Below the pieces are notes generated by a model. The model had not been told where the DNA came from and made no database searches. It saw only the letters and a list, made by a program, of their open reading frames with translations. 54,960 nt of DNA from CAKRPJ01 sp934376955 (GTDB lineage Bacteria > Bacillota > Clostridia > Lachnospirales > Lachnospiraceae). Made by a program: the position numbers and the translations under genes. The number at the start of each line of letters is the position of its first letter. Within the stretch, counting starts at the first letter, position 1. The stretch covers positions 1 through 54,960 of the forward strand of contig CAKRPJ010000016.1 of the NCBI GenBank assembly GCA_934376955.1. Direction: 5' to 3'. Of this stretch, positions 8,017-16,375 are shown piece by piece.

Positions 8017-10545
8017 TTGAATAAAAAGAAAGGGCTGCTGGCCATACTTATCATACTTATACTTGATCTTTTCGGGACGGCAGCCATGTTAAAAATATAT
8101 CCGCAGTTTTCGATCGAAAAAGAGGCGCTGTTAGGAGGAAATTTTGAAAATCTGAAGGATTTTTCCGTGTCGGAGGAGGGACTCCTGACGTCGGAATCGG
8201 AGGATCCTTGGATATATTATCCCTTTGGTGAACCGGTCAATGTCCGTTTCTTAAGTGTGAAGGTCTCTGACGTACAGGGAACGGAAACCATGGCCCAGGT
8301 CTATCTGATGCCTTCTCAGGGACTGCGGATGATGAAGCTTAAGGACGGAGTGCTGTCCGCAGGCTTCGGGCTCTCTCAGGGCTGTATAAATGTAGGAGGG
8401 ATCCGGTTAGATCTGGCTACAGATGCCGGAGCAGCGCTTCGCGTGGAGAAGGCAGTCATCAACAGCCGACCGGCGGTGATCCTAGATGCCCAGAGACTGT
8501 TGGCCTTTGCCTTTTTAATATTCGGGCTCATCTTTGCAGAGCTTCTCGGCTGGAGACGAATCGTGCGGGAGAGAAAGGAAAAGCCGATCCTGCTGATCGG
8601 AGCGTTTCAGGCGGTGTTAAAGCTTACCCTGCTGTGGATAATAAGAAAGCCGCTGATGGAGCAGGGCGGCACAGATTATCATCATATTCTGTGGTGGATG
8701 GCGTTTCTCGGACTGGAGTGCTTCTGTATTGCAGCCTTGCAGCTTGGAGCAGGGAGGTTCAAAAAGAGCATGCTTGGTTATCATGCTATGATCCTTCCCT
8801 ATGCCTTTACCGCCTTTTCCATTGCGGAGCTTTTGAGCATGAAAAGCTTTCAGTTTGAAGCACCGGAATATCTGCTGTTAAACCTTTGTGTCTGCGGAAT
8901 GCTGCCTGCCGTATTTCTTTTTCTCTCCCGCAGGCCGGCCGTGGCCTTTTCTCTGTCGGCCCTGATCTTTACTGCCCTGTCAGCAGGCAACCATTATTAC
9001 GGGATGCTCCGGGACAATCCGCTGGAATACTTTGATATCGCCAATGCGGGAACAGCCGTCCATGTCATATCGAATTATACGTTAAAGCCGGATATGGAAA
9101 CGATGGGGGCAGCCCTGATCACAGTGATCTTAGTGATCGTCGTTTTCTGTGCCTTCGGATTATCCGGGGCGCCGGCGGTAAGGCGCGTCTTTTTTGGAAA
9201 TCTGGCGGCCCTTGGCGTATTTGTGACGGTACTTTATATAAGGCTGCCTGTATTTGCAAACTTTTCCAATATGCAGATCATCTGTATGGAGAAGGGATAT
9301 CTTTTATCCTTTGCTTCCTTTGTGAAAATGGGGCAGATAAAGAAGCCGGAGGGGTATACGGCAAAGAAGGCAGAGGAGCTATTGAAGGCGGAGACAGAGA
9401 AGACGGAAGGATTGTCCCGCAAGACAGAGTCTGAGGTCTCTAAAAGCAGCCTCCCGAATATCATCGTCATCATGAATGAAACACTGGCAGACATGCCGGA
9501 GATATACGGCTTTAAAACCGAGGCAGAAGCCCTTCCGAATATCCATGGAATGAAAGAGAATACCATAAAGGGAAAGGTTCTGGTATCCGTTTACGGAGGC
9601 GGCACCGCCAACACGGAGTATGAATTTCTGACCGGGAACAGTCTGTATTATCTTCCGGTGGGCTGCAGCCCCTATGTGCAGTATATGGGAAGTGAGCAGC
9701 AGTCCATTGCCTATAAGCTGAGGGCGCTGGGCTACAGTGCGGCGGCCTACCATCCTTATCTTGCAGTCAGCTATCGCAGGACGGCGGCCTATCCGTTTCT
9801 TGGAATGGAGCGGTTCTATTCCATCGAGGATGAGTTTCCGTATTCGGAAACCCTTCGCGACTATATCAGTGACTCCGCTGATTTTAAAAATGTGATCCAT
9901 CTTTACGAGGAGAGGGATCCCCATCAGCCCTTCTTTCTGTTCAACGTGACGATGCAGAATCATGGCGGATATTCGGAGGAGGAACCGGCAGTGGAGGTCA
10001 CGGTGCGGCCGGAGGATGAGGAGCTTTGTTCACCGGCATTTTTAGAATATCTCTCCCTGATCCATGAAAGTGACGCGGCATTTAAGGAGCTGACAGATTA
10101 TTTCTCCGGTGTGGAGGAGGATACGATCATCCTGATGTTCGGAGATCATCAGCCGAGCGCAGACGAGAAAACTGCGGCCGCGCTGGATCGTCATATTGAG
10201 GTGCGTGACGGTTTCCTTGATCCAAACCGGCGGTACTATGCGACCTTTATTATGTGGGCAAATTTTGACATCGATGAGGAGGAGGACGTTCTTATCTCAC
10301 CGAATTATCTTCGCTCCCTGCTTCTGGAAAAGGCCGGCGTTGTCCTCTCACCCTACGAAAGCTTCCTCAACCGGCTGAGAGAGAGCTATCCGGCGATTAA
10401 TGCCTTTGGATATATGGATCAGGAGGGAACGTGGAATGCCAGAGGGGAAAAAGCAGAGGAAGCACTGGACGATTACGGAGATCTGGTCTATAATAACGTA
10501 TTTGATAAGAAAAATATGATCCCGGAGTATTATAATGGGCAATAA
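8017..10545 (+). CDS. LTA-synthase-family membrane sulfatase-fold phosphotransferase
   Basis: The 842-residue protein has one N-terminal membrane helix, an extracytoplasmic segment (about 30-148), about eight more helices up to residue about 420, and an extracellular sulfatase-like catalytic domain. Catalytic features match the LtaS/MdoB group: metal ligand E488 in IVIMNET, nucleophilic T530 in GGGTANTEYE, and FGDH at 708-711. Family members transfer glycerol-phosphate or related groups to lipids or glycans at the outer membrane face. The 842-residue length and extra helices separate it from the canonical five-helix LtaS, so the acceptor may differ. The start is TTG with GGAGGA at 8002-8007. 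It follows the cyclase by 17 bp and overlaps the next gene, so the cluster may couple signalling to envelope polymer decoration (inference). Confidence 0.85.
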   Translation: MNKKKGLLAILIILILDLFGTAAMLKIYPQFSIEKEALLGGNFENLKDFSVSEEGLLTSESEDPWIYYPFGEPVNVRFLSVKVSDVQGTETMAQVYLMPSQGLRMMKLKDGVLSAGFGLSQGCINVGGIRLDLATDAGAALRVEKAVINSRPAVILDAQRLLAFAFLIFGLIFAELLGWRRIVRERKEKPILLIGAFQAVLKLTLLWIIRKPLMEQGGTDYHHILWWMAFLGLECFCIAALQLGAGRFKKSMLGYHAMILPYAFTAFSIAELLSMKSFQFEAPEYLLLNLCVCGMLPAVFLFLSRRPAVAFSLSALIFTALSAGNHYYGMLRDNPLEYFDIANAGTAVHVISNYTLKPDMETMGAALITVILVIVVFCAFGLSGAPAVRRVFFGNLAALGVFVTVLYIRLPVFANFSNMQIICMEKGYLLSFASFVKMGQIKKPEGYTAKKAEELLKAETEKTEGLSRKTESEVSKSSLPNIIVIMNETLADMPEIYGFKTEAEALPNIHGMKENTIKGKVLVSVYGGGTANTEYEFLTGNSLYYLPVGCSPYVQYMGSEQQSIAYKLRALGYSAAAYHPYLAVSYRRTAAYPFLGMERFYSIEDEFPYSETLRDYISDSADFKNVIHLYEERDPHQPFFLFNVTMQNHGGYSEEEPAVEVTVRPEDEELCSPAFLEYLSLIHESDAAFKELTDYFSGVEEDTIILMFGDHQPSADEKTAAALDRHIEVRDGFLDPNRRYYATFIMWANFDIDEEEDVLISPNYLRSLLLEKAGVVLSPYESFLNRLRESYPAINAFGYMDQEGTWNARGEKAEEALDDYGDLVYNNVFDKKNMIPEYYNGQ

Positions 10546-11878
10546 AGGGAGGAGGTGCATTCTGACGGGGGAGAATGGACAAAATCAAAAATGGAAAAAG
10601 GTGTGGTTTTACAGCATCCTGATCACGCTGGCGGCCCAGTTCAGTGTGAATCTTTTTATTGCAGATTTTAAAATATCCCTTGCCGTAACGGGACTTCCGC
10701 TGTTTTTCTTTTTGACGGAGGAGTTTCCGCTGCCGGAGGTCACCTTCTTTTCGGCCGCCGGAGTATTTCTATCCCGCGCGGTGATGCTCTGGCTTCGCAC
10801 AGGTACCCAATATGGGCCCGCTTCCGGTGTTCCTGCCGGTTTTGGCCAGTGTCTTGCCGCCGCCTTTCCGGAGACAGGCTTTTATATCTGCTATGGGCTT
10901 CTTCTGTTTTTGTATTCCCGGTTCCTTAAACAGAAGGAGCACTTCAGAGAGTGGATGATGTTTCCGCTTCTTTTTATTGACTATGCAGCCAACTTTACCG
11001 AGCTATTTTTACGCGTCCAGACAGAAGCCCTGAACGTGAAAACACAGATGGGTATCTTTTTCATTGCGATCCTGCGGTTTATGGTCATTCTGGCTGTCCT
11101 TGTAAGCTTTGACCGCTATAAGCTTTTGCTGCAGCAAAGAGAGCATGAGGAGCGATATCGAAGGCTCCTTGTCCTGATATCCAGACTTCAGGGGGAAATG
11201 ATCTGGATGAAAAAGAATACGGCTCTGATCGAGGAAACGATGCGGGTGGCCTATCGGCTGTCGGAGGAAATAAAAAGCTCCGGATCGGATACCCGGTACG
11301 CTGCGGAGGCGTTGTCCGTGGCTAAGGATATCCATGAAATAAAAAAAGAATATTTCGTGATCCTCAGAGGGATCTCAGAAGCCCTTGAGGAGGAGCTGGT
11401 AAGCGATAAGATGGAGCTTTTAGAGATGTTCTCGCTCCTTAAGGATTTCCTGTATCGGGCGGCCAAAGAGAGTAAAAAGGAGCTGTCAATGTCGATTCGG
11501 TGCGAGGATACGGTATACACGGATAAACAGTATATCCTGATGTCGGTGTTCCGGAACCTGCTGCAGAATGCGCTGGAGGCGGAAAAGGATGATCAGATCG
11601 ATATCCTCCTCCGGGAGCATCGGGAAGGTGCAGACTATGTTTTTGAGGTTACAGACCATGGCCCGGGAATAAAAAAGGAATACCTCGACGAGGTGTTCAC
11701 GCCCGGCTTTTCGACAAAGATCGATTATACCACCGGAGAGATCAACCGCGGTCTGGGATTAAATCTGGTGCAGGAGCTGGTGGAGGAAAAGCTCGGCGGA
11801 AGGATCACATTAAACTCACAGCCCGGGAATACGACCTTTACGATCACGATCCCGGCCGGTAAGATCGAACATCCGTGA
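10535..11878 (+). CDS. Membrane sensor histidine kinase, GlnK/YcbA-like
   Basis: About six N-terminal transmembrane helices (up to residue about 192) lead into a helical segment containing DIHEIKKEY with the likely phosphoacceptor H267, then a GHKL ATPase domain. The N box (NLLQNALEAE), G1 box (DHGPGIKKEY) and G2 box (GLGLNLVQELVE) are all present. Its partner is the response regulator 149 bp downstream with a YcbB domain, the arrangement of the Bacillus GlnK-GlnL (YcbA-YcbB) pair. The ATG at 10535 overlaps the preceding gene by 11 bp and has only a weak CGGAG. A far better GGGAGGAGG at 10547-10555 points to an ATT or CTG a few bases later, so the true start is uncertain. The signal is unknown. 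Confidence 0.85.
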   Translation: MGNKGRRCILTGENGQNQKWKKVWFYSILITLAAQFSVNLFIADFKISLAVTGLPLFFFLTEEFPLPEVTFFSAAGVFLSRAVMLWLRTGTQYGPASGVPAGFGQCLAAAFPETGFYICYGLLLFLYSRFLKQKEHFREWMMFPLLFIDYAANFTELFLRVQTEALNVKTQMGIFFIAILRFMVILAVLVSFDRYKLLLQQREHEERYRRLLVLISRLQGEMIWMKKNTALIEETMRVAYRLSEEIKSSGSDTRYAAEALSVAKDIHEIKKEYFVILRGISEALEEELVSDKMELLEMFSLLKDFLYRAAKESKKELSMSIRCEDTVYTDKQYILMSVFRNLLQNALEAEKDDQIDILLREHREGADYVFEVTDHGPGIKKEYLDEVFTPGFSTKIDYTTGEINRGLGLNLVQELVEEKLGGRITLNSQPGNTTFTITIPAGKIEHP

Positions 11879-12027
11879 GATTTGACGCATGATTCCGGTC
11901 AGCGAAGCTTAAATATTTCGATCAGAATCACTGTGCAGCCTCGCGGGGCGTTTGTCTCAGTCGGAAATGGGAGTCTTCTCGACGGAGATGGGAATGAGAT
12001 TAAATAGGGAGGCATAATACAGACAGA

Positions 12028-12879
12028 ATGAAAATTTACTTGCTTGATGATGACAGAACAGTGAAAAATATTTTGAAGCTTATCGTTACGGAGAGAGAGC
12101 TCGGCACCGTATGCGGAATGTCGGATAACGGGGCGGACGCCCTTGAGGATCTTCCGATCTTAAAGCCGGATATCGTGATCGTTGATCTTCTCATGGAGGG
12201 AATGGACGGCATCAGCTTTGTGAAACAGGCAAAGGAGATATTGCCGGAGGCAGCCTATATCATGCTCTCACAGGTTTCGTCGAAGGATATGATCGCAGCC
12301 GCCTACGAGGCCGGTGTGGAATTTTTTATACAGAAGCCCATCAACAGCGTGGAAGTGGAGACGGTGATCAAAAAGGTCGGAGCGTCTTTAAGCCTTAAGC
12401 GGACCATGAGCCGGATGCAGAATATCTTTATGGAGGGAATGCAGGAGGGAGACAGCCGGAAGCCGGAGACTGTTCCGGCCGATACGGCGGCAGCGGCAGT
12501 AAGGCGGGTGCTTCAGCAGCTTGGGATCATCGGTGATACCGGCAGCCGGGATATTATCCTTGTAACAGAATATCTGATCGAAAATGGCGAACAGATCGGT
12601 GATCAGACGTTAGATGAGCTCTGCGGCCGTTTTACGGATTCCCCAAAGTCAATGGAGCAGAGGATCCGGAGGACAGCCAACGCCGGGCTTGTTAATCTGG
12701 CGCATTTGGGGATCGAGGATTACGGAAATGAGATATTCACGGAATATTCCAATACGCTTTACAATTTTGAGCAGGTTCGCCGGGAGATGGACTATATCCG
12801 GGGAAAAAGCGCCCGTCATGGAAATGTAAAGATCAAGAGCTTTCTGAATGCACTGGTGGTCTGCAGCACGGCACGTTAG
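12028..12879 (+). CDS. Response regulator with YcbB-type output domain
   Basis: Residues 1-120 form a receiver domain with the acidic pocket near D7-D9, phosphoacceptor D53 in DIVIVDLLMEG, and a conserved KP near residue 113. The C-terminal half (about 160-270) matches the YcbB domain of Bacillus GlnL, a helical DNA-binding output module; the stretch RIRRTANAGLVNLAHLG is its core. It is the expected partner of the upstream kinase. In Bacillus the GlnK-GlnL pair controls glutamine use, but here the target genes are unknown. The neighbouring transporter-like gene at 13075 and the metabolic block beyond are candidates only by position. Confidence 0.85.
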   Translation: MKIYLLDDDRTVKNILKLIVTERELGTVCGMSDNGADALEDLPILKPDIVIVDLLMEGMDGISFVKQAKEILPEAAYIMLSQVSSKDMIAAAYEAGVEFFIQKPINSVEVETVIKKVGASLSLKRTMSRMQNIFMEGMQEGDSRKPETVPADTAAAAVRRVLQQLGIIGDTGSRDIILVTEYLIENGEQIGDQTLDELCGRFTDSPKSMEQRIRRTANAGLVNLAHLGIEDYGNEIFTEYSNTLYNFEQVRREMDYIRGKSARHGNVKIKSFLNALVVCSTAR

Positions 12880-12982
12880 ATCCATTCATGAAAAATATGC
12901 GGAAATCCTGTTTTTTTTATGGATAAAATGAAACGCGGCGTTATTTTTTGAAACTTGTATTTATAATATCAATATCAGATGC

Positions 12983-13015
12983 GCTGTGAATATGAAAAAT
13001 GAATAGTATCACAGC
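12983..13015 (+). promoter_or_regulatory. Inverted repeat upstream of the EIIC-like gene, possible operator
   Basis: Perfect 7-bp arms GCTGTGA (12983-12989) and TCACAGC (13009-13015) flank a 19-bp AT-rich centre, 60-92 bp before the ATG at 13075. A TATAAT lies just upstream at 12962-12967, although I could not pair it with a good -35. The position suits an operator or leader hairpin. There is no T-tract, so it is not an intrinsic terminator. Confidence 0.4.
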
Positions 13016-13074
13016 CAGCGTTGACATCAATCGTGTACCTTAACAATCCAACAACGAAAGAGAGGCAATGTATT

Positions 13075-14130
13075 ATGATAACGATATTATCCGGAATTGG
13101 ACTTTTACTGCTTACCTTAGCCGGTTTTTCCTTATTCAGCCTGAAGATGCCCAAGGGGCAGATGGCAATGTCGGGAATGGCGAATGCCGCGATCGCGACA
13201 TTTCTTGTAGAGGCAGTACATAAATATATCAGCGGGGATCTCCTGGGACTGGAATTTTTCCGTGTAGTCGGTGCTACCTCGGGAAATCTTGGCGGCGTAG
13301 CCGCAGCGATCATGGTTCCGATCTCCATGGGAGTGAATCCGGTCTTTGCCGTTACCGCCGGAGTCGCTGTATCCGGCTATGGGATCCTTCCGGGCTTTAT
13401 TGCCGGATATCTTGTGGGCCTTATCGCTCCGGTCATTGAGAAAAAGCTCCCTCAGGGGATCGATGTGATCGGCGGCGCACTTCTTATCGCACCGATGGCA
13501 CGCTTTATCACGATGGCAGTGGATCCGGCAGTAAATGCCACCCTTGTGCGGATCGGAGAGACGATTTCCGCAGCTGCAGAGCAGTCCCCCATCGTTATGG
13601 GCTTCCTTTTAGGCGGCATCATTAAGATGATCTGCACATCTCCCTTAAGCTCCATGGCTTTAACGGCTATGCTGGGTCTTAACGGACTGGCAATGGGAAT
13701 CGCAGCCATCGCCTGCGTCGGAGGCTCCTTTACCAACGGCATTATCTTTGACCGGTTAAAGCTTGGCGACAAAAGCAATGTGATCGCAGTTATGCTGGAG
13801 CCGCTGACCCAGGCCGATATCATAACCGCAAATCCGATCCCGATCTATTTTTCTAACTTCTTCGGAGGCGGATTAGCCGGTGTTTCTGCGGCAGTATTCC
13901 ACATCGTAAACAATGCCCCGGGAACGGCATCTCCGATACCGGGTCTACTTGCTCCGTTTGCCTTCAATTCTCCGATCATGGTGGTGGCAGCACTTTTCTT
14001 TGCCATTCTTGGCGGGATCGTGGCAGGACTTGCAGGAAGCTATGTATTCCGCAGCCGTGTGAATATCGCTGAGATCTTAGAAAATGCAAGTGATATGAAG
14101 ACAATGAAGACGGCAAAGGCAGAAGGCTGA
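13075..14130 (+). CDS. PTS_EIIC_2 / PfoR-type integral membrane protein
   Basis: The 351-residue, very hydrophobic protein has about nine or ten membrane segments and Gly/Ala-rich repeats such as GVNPVFAVTAGVAVSGYGILPGF. It resembles the PTS_EIIC_2 family, which includes PfoR-like proteins of clostridia. These look like the permease part of a sugar phosphotransferase system but lack attached EIIA/EIIB domains, and none is encoded nearby. The substrate is unknown, and it may be a transporter of another kind. The ATG at 13075 has AGAGAGG 9 bp upstream; an earlier in-frame TTG at 13021 lacks such a site. It is a monocistronic gene ending at a clear terminator. Confidence 0.7.
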   Translation: MITILSGIGLLLLTLAGFSLFSLKMPKGQMAMSGMANAAIATFLVEAVHKYISGDLLGLEFFRVVGATSGNLGGVAAAIMVPISMGVNPVFAVTAGVAVSGYGILPGFIAGYLVGLIAPVIEKKLPQGIDVIGGALLIAPMARFITMAVDPAVNATLVRIGETISAAAEQSPIVMGFLLGGIIKMICTSPLSSMALTAMLGLNGLAMGIAAIACVGGSFTNGIIFDRLKLGDKSNVIAVMLEPLTQADIITANPIPIYFSNFFGGGLAGVSAAVFHIVNNAPGTASPIPGLLAPFAFNSPIMVVAALFFAILGGIVAGLAGSYVFRSRVNIAEILENASDMKTMKTAKAEG

Positions 14131-14155
14131 TGCCTGAATGCTTATAATCAGTTAT

Positions 14156-14204
14156 CAAGCTCGCAGCTCTCGGATAAACGAGGGGTGCGAGCTTGTTTTT
14201 TCTT
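14156..14204 (+). terminator. Intrinsic terminator after the EIIC-like gene
   Basis: A 10-bp stem (14156-14165 with 14186-14195) encloses an inner CTCG/CGAG stem and is followed directly by a run of T residues from 14196. It is placed 25 bp after the stop codon. Confidence 0.85.
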
Positions 14205-14220
14205 TGCTGCTGAATGCAGT

Positions 14221-14476
14221 GGACGAATCAGAGAAAAAACAGGAAATCATGAGCACCGGTCGGAAGAAAAATCGGAGGAGAAGCGGACGAATCGGAGAAA
14301 AAGCAGGAAATCATGAGCATCGGTCAGAAGAAAATTCAGAGGAGAAGCGGACGAACCGAAGAAAAAGCGGGAAATCATGAGCATTGGTCGGAAGAAAAAT
14401 CGGAGGAGAAGCGGACGAATCAGAGAAAAAGCAGGAAATCATGAGCACCGACCAGAAGAAAATTCAGAGGAGGAAT
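14221..14476 (+). repeat. Four-copy 64-bp purine-rich tandem repeat
   Basis: GGACGA anchors recur at 14221, 14285, 14349 and 14413, an exact 64-bp period; the last copy runs to about 14476. Copies 1/3 share CGGAAGAAAAATCGGAGG and copies 2/4 share the variant CAGAAGAAAATTCAGAGG, so the array probably arose by doubling of a 128-bp dimer. The top strand is mostly purine. The period is not a multiple of three and no ribosome site or domain is visible, so the open frames across it look fortuitous. The array fills the noncoding gap between convergent genes at 14131-14559. Just after it, GTGACTC (14495-14501) and GAGTCAC (14530-14536) form a small inverted repeat without a T-tract. Confidence 0.9.
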
Positions 14477-14559
14477 ATCTGTGGGGGCAGGCGCGTGACT
14501 CGGTCAGCAAAACGGATATATTTCATACAGAGTCACACGCCACGACACAGTTTTATGCA

Positions 14560-15807
14560 CTAGGATATCGGGCAGACGATCTTTCCGGCAACGGCGCAGG
14601 CCGCGGCAGTTTTTGGTGAGGCAAGGTAGATCTCCACCTTTGAGGTTCCCATGCGGCCAAGGAAGTTGCGGTTATTTGTCGCCACGACACGCTCGCCGTC
14701 GGTCAATATACCTCCGGCGCGTCCGCAGCAGAGGCCGCAGCCGGGGTGGGTGATCATCGCACCGGCCTCTGCCAGTGTAGTGAGGATCCCGAGCCTTGCG
14801 GCCTGCCGGTAGATCTTACGGCTGGCCGGAGTCACGATAAGCTTTACATAGTCTGCGACCTTTTTTCCTTTTAAGACTTCGGCGGCAGCGGCCAGATCCT
14901 CAAGACGGCCGTTAGTGCAGGAGCCGATAAACACCTGATCGATCTCGATCCCTTCTAATTCCTTCACATCCCGGATCTTATCTACCTGGGACGGACAGGC
15001 CATGACCGGAACAAAATCTTCTGCCTTGTACTCCATCACACGGCAGTATTCTGCGTCAGGATCTCCGAACAGCTCCTTCTGGTATTCATTCAGGTCAATA
15101 TTGCAGTATTCAGCCGTCTTTTCATCCGGTGTGAAAAGGGCGCATTTTGCACCTGCTTCAATTGCCATATTTGCGATGGTCATACGGCTTGCGATGCTCA
15201 TGGAGCGGATGGCGCTTCCGCTAAATTCCAGTGCCTTATAGGTCGCACCGTCTGCACCGAGATCACCGATGAGACGAAGGATCACATCCTTTGACATTAC
15301 GTTTTTGGGAAGTGTTCCGTCGATCACGACCCGGATCGTTTCGGGTACGCGGATCCAGAGGGTTCCGGTTCCTAAGATGCCGGCCATCTCCGTGTAGCCG
15401 ATGCCGGAGGAAAAGGCGCCGACACAGCCGTAGGTCGTCGTGTGGCTGTCTGTGCCGAAGGCGATCTCTCCCGGCTTTACATATCCGGCCTCCGTCATCA
15501 GCTGGTGGCAGATCCCGTCCCTTCGGTGGACATGCATCATCCCGTATTTTTTGGCAAACTCATCCCCGATATGGAAATGCCTCGTATCATCCAGCTGGCT
15601 GGCCGGTACAAGATGGTCATAGATCAGAACGGCCTTATCCGGATCCCAGATCCTTTTAAATCCCATTTCTTCAAATTTTTCCGCGACAAACGGAATAAAG
15701 ATGTCGTGGATCATGACGTGATCTACATTTACAGTCACGATATCTCCCGGCTTTACGCTCTGCCCGGTATTATGCTCGATGATCTTTTCAATTATCGTCT
15801 TTCCCAT
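14560..15807 (-). CDS. Aconitase-family hydro-lyase large subunit (LeuC-like), copy 2
   Basis: The 415-residue protein matches the short LeuC/HacA type of isopropylmalate-dehydratase large subunit. It keeps the 4Fe-4S cysteines in GSCTNGR and HPGCGLCCGRAGG and the active-site motifs GTDSHTTTYG and NRNFLGRMG. Such enzymes, with a small subunit, move a hydroxyl between adjacent carbons of substituted malates. The preceding small-subunit gene overlaps it by 20 bp, and a GGAGGGG inside that gene serves as its ribosome site. Isopropylmalate (leucine synthesis) is possible, but no leuA or leuB is nearby, and a second, divergent pair lies just upstream. Alternatives are dimethylmalate-, methylmalate- or homoaconitate-type substrates. 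Confidence 0.85.
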   Translation of the reverse strand: MGKTIIEKIIEHNTGQSVKPGDIVTVNVDHVMIHDIFIPFVAEKFEEMGFKRIWDPDKAVLIYDHLVPASQLDDTRHFHIGDEFAKKYGMMHVHRRDGICHQLMTEAGYVKPGEIAFGTDSHTTTYGCVGAFSSGIGYTEMAGILGTGTLWIRVPETIRVVIDGTLPKNVMSKDVILRLIGDLGADGATYKALEFSGSAIRSMSIASRMTIANMAIEAGAKCALFTPDEKTAEYCNIDLNEYQKELFGDPDAEYCRVMEYKAEDFVPVMACPSQVDKIRDVKELEGIEIDQVFIGSCTNGRLEDLAAAAEVLKGKKVADYVKLIVTPASRKIYRQAARLGILTTLAEAGAMITHPGCGLCCGRAGGILTDGERVVATNNRNFLGRMGTSKVEIYLASPKTAAACAVAGKIVCPIS

Positions 15808-16315
15808 TGGGTTCCCCTCCTGTCTGATCGCATCCGTTCCTCTTACGCATGGCCTTTACGAGGCCGCCCGCCCGCAGAATATCCATAAGATTTTCCGGGA
15901 GAGAGGCGATCGGGTACTTGCTGCCTTTGTAGTCGATACACTGATTCATCACGAGGGAGATCGTATCTCCTTCCTTGATATCGTCATAAAGTGTCGGCTG
16001 TTCGATCAGGAGCAGACCGTTATTGATGGAATTTCTGAAAAAGATCCGTGCGAAGGATTTTGCGATCACGCATCGGATCCCGAGGGCTTTGATGATCTCC
16101 GGCGCCTGTTCTCTGGAGGAGCCGCAGCCGAAATTTGTTCCGGCCACGATAATGTCACCGGGCTGTATCCTGGCGGCAAGCTTGGGGCGCAGGGGAGAGA
16201 AGGCATACTGCTTCATATCGTTGATCGTCTTTAATGCAAGGTATTCGGTCGGTATGATGATATCCGTGTCGATATCATCCCCTAAGACCCAGACCCTTCC
16301 TGTGATGTTATCCAT
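15788..16315 (-). CDS. Aconitase-family hydro-lyase small subunit (LeuD-like), copy 2
   Basis: The 175-residue swivelling-domain protein carries the conserved DIDTDIIIP and NFGCGSSREQAP motifs of LeuD. The substrate-recognition loop after DTDIIIPTE reads YLAL, not the YLRT-type loop reported for homoaconitases, so a hydrophobic side chain on the substrate is likely. It pairs with the large subunit that overlaps its 3' end. A 60-bp gap separates it from the first large-subunit gene, whereas the genes within each pair overlap or nearly touch. This suggests two functional heterodimers expressed from one transcript. Confidence 0.85.
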   Translation of the reverse strand: MDNITGRVWVLGDDIDTDIIIPTEYLALKTINDMKQYAFSPLRPKLAARIQPGDIIVAGTNFGCGSSREQAPEIIKALGIRCVIAKSFARIFFRNSINNGLLLIEQPTLYDDIKEGDTISLVMNQCIDYKGSKYPIASLPENLMDILRAGGLVKAMRKRNGCDQTGGEPNGKDDN

Positions 16316-16375
16316 GCTGTCAACCTCGATTCTATACGAAAATATGGTGTTGGTGAAAGGGCGGCACCCGGCAGA

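Noticed and set aside
13021..13026. TTGACA as a -35 or TTG as start of the EIIC-like gene
   Set aside because: No suitable -10 at 16-18 bp, and the downstream ATG at 13075 has a better ribosome site and a membrane-protein start.
14495..14536. GTGACTC/GAGTCAC inverted repeat as terminator of the hydro-lyase operon
   Set aside because: No T-tract follows on the minus strand and the loop is 28 nt; not convincing.
14138..14619. Two 80-codon open frames across the 64-bp repeat
   Set aside because: They arise from the purine-rich repeat, whose period is not a multiple of three; highly basic products without domains.
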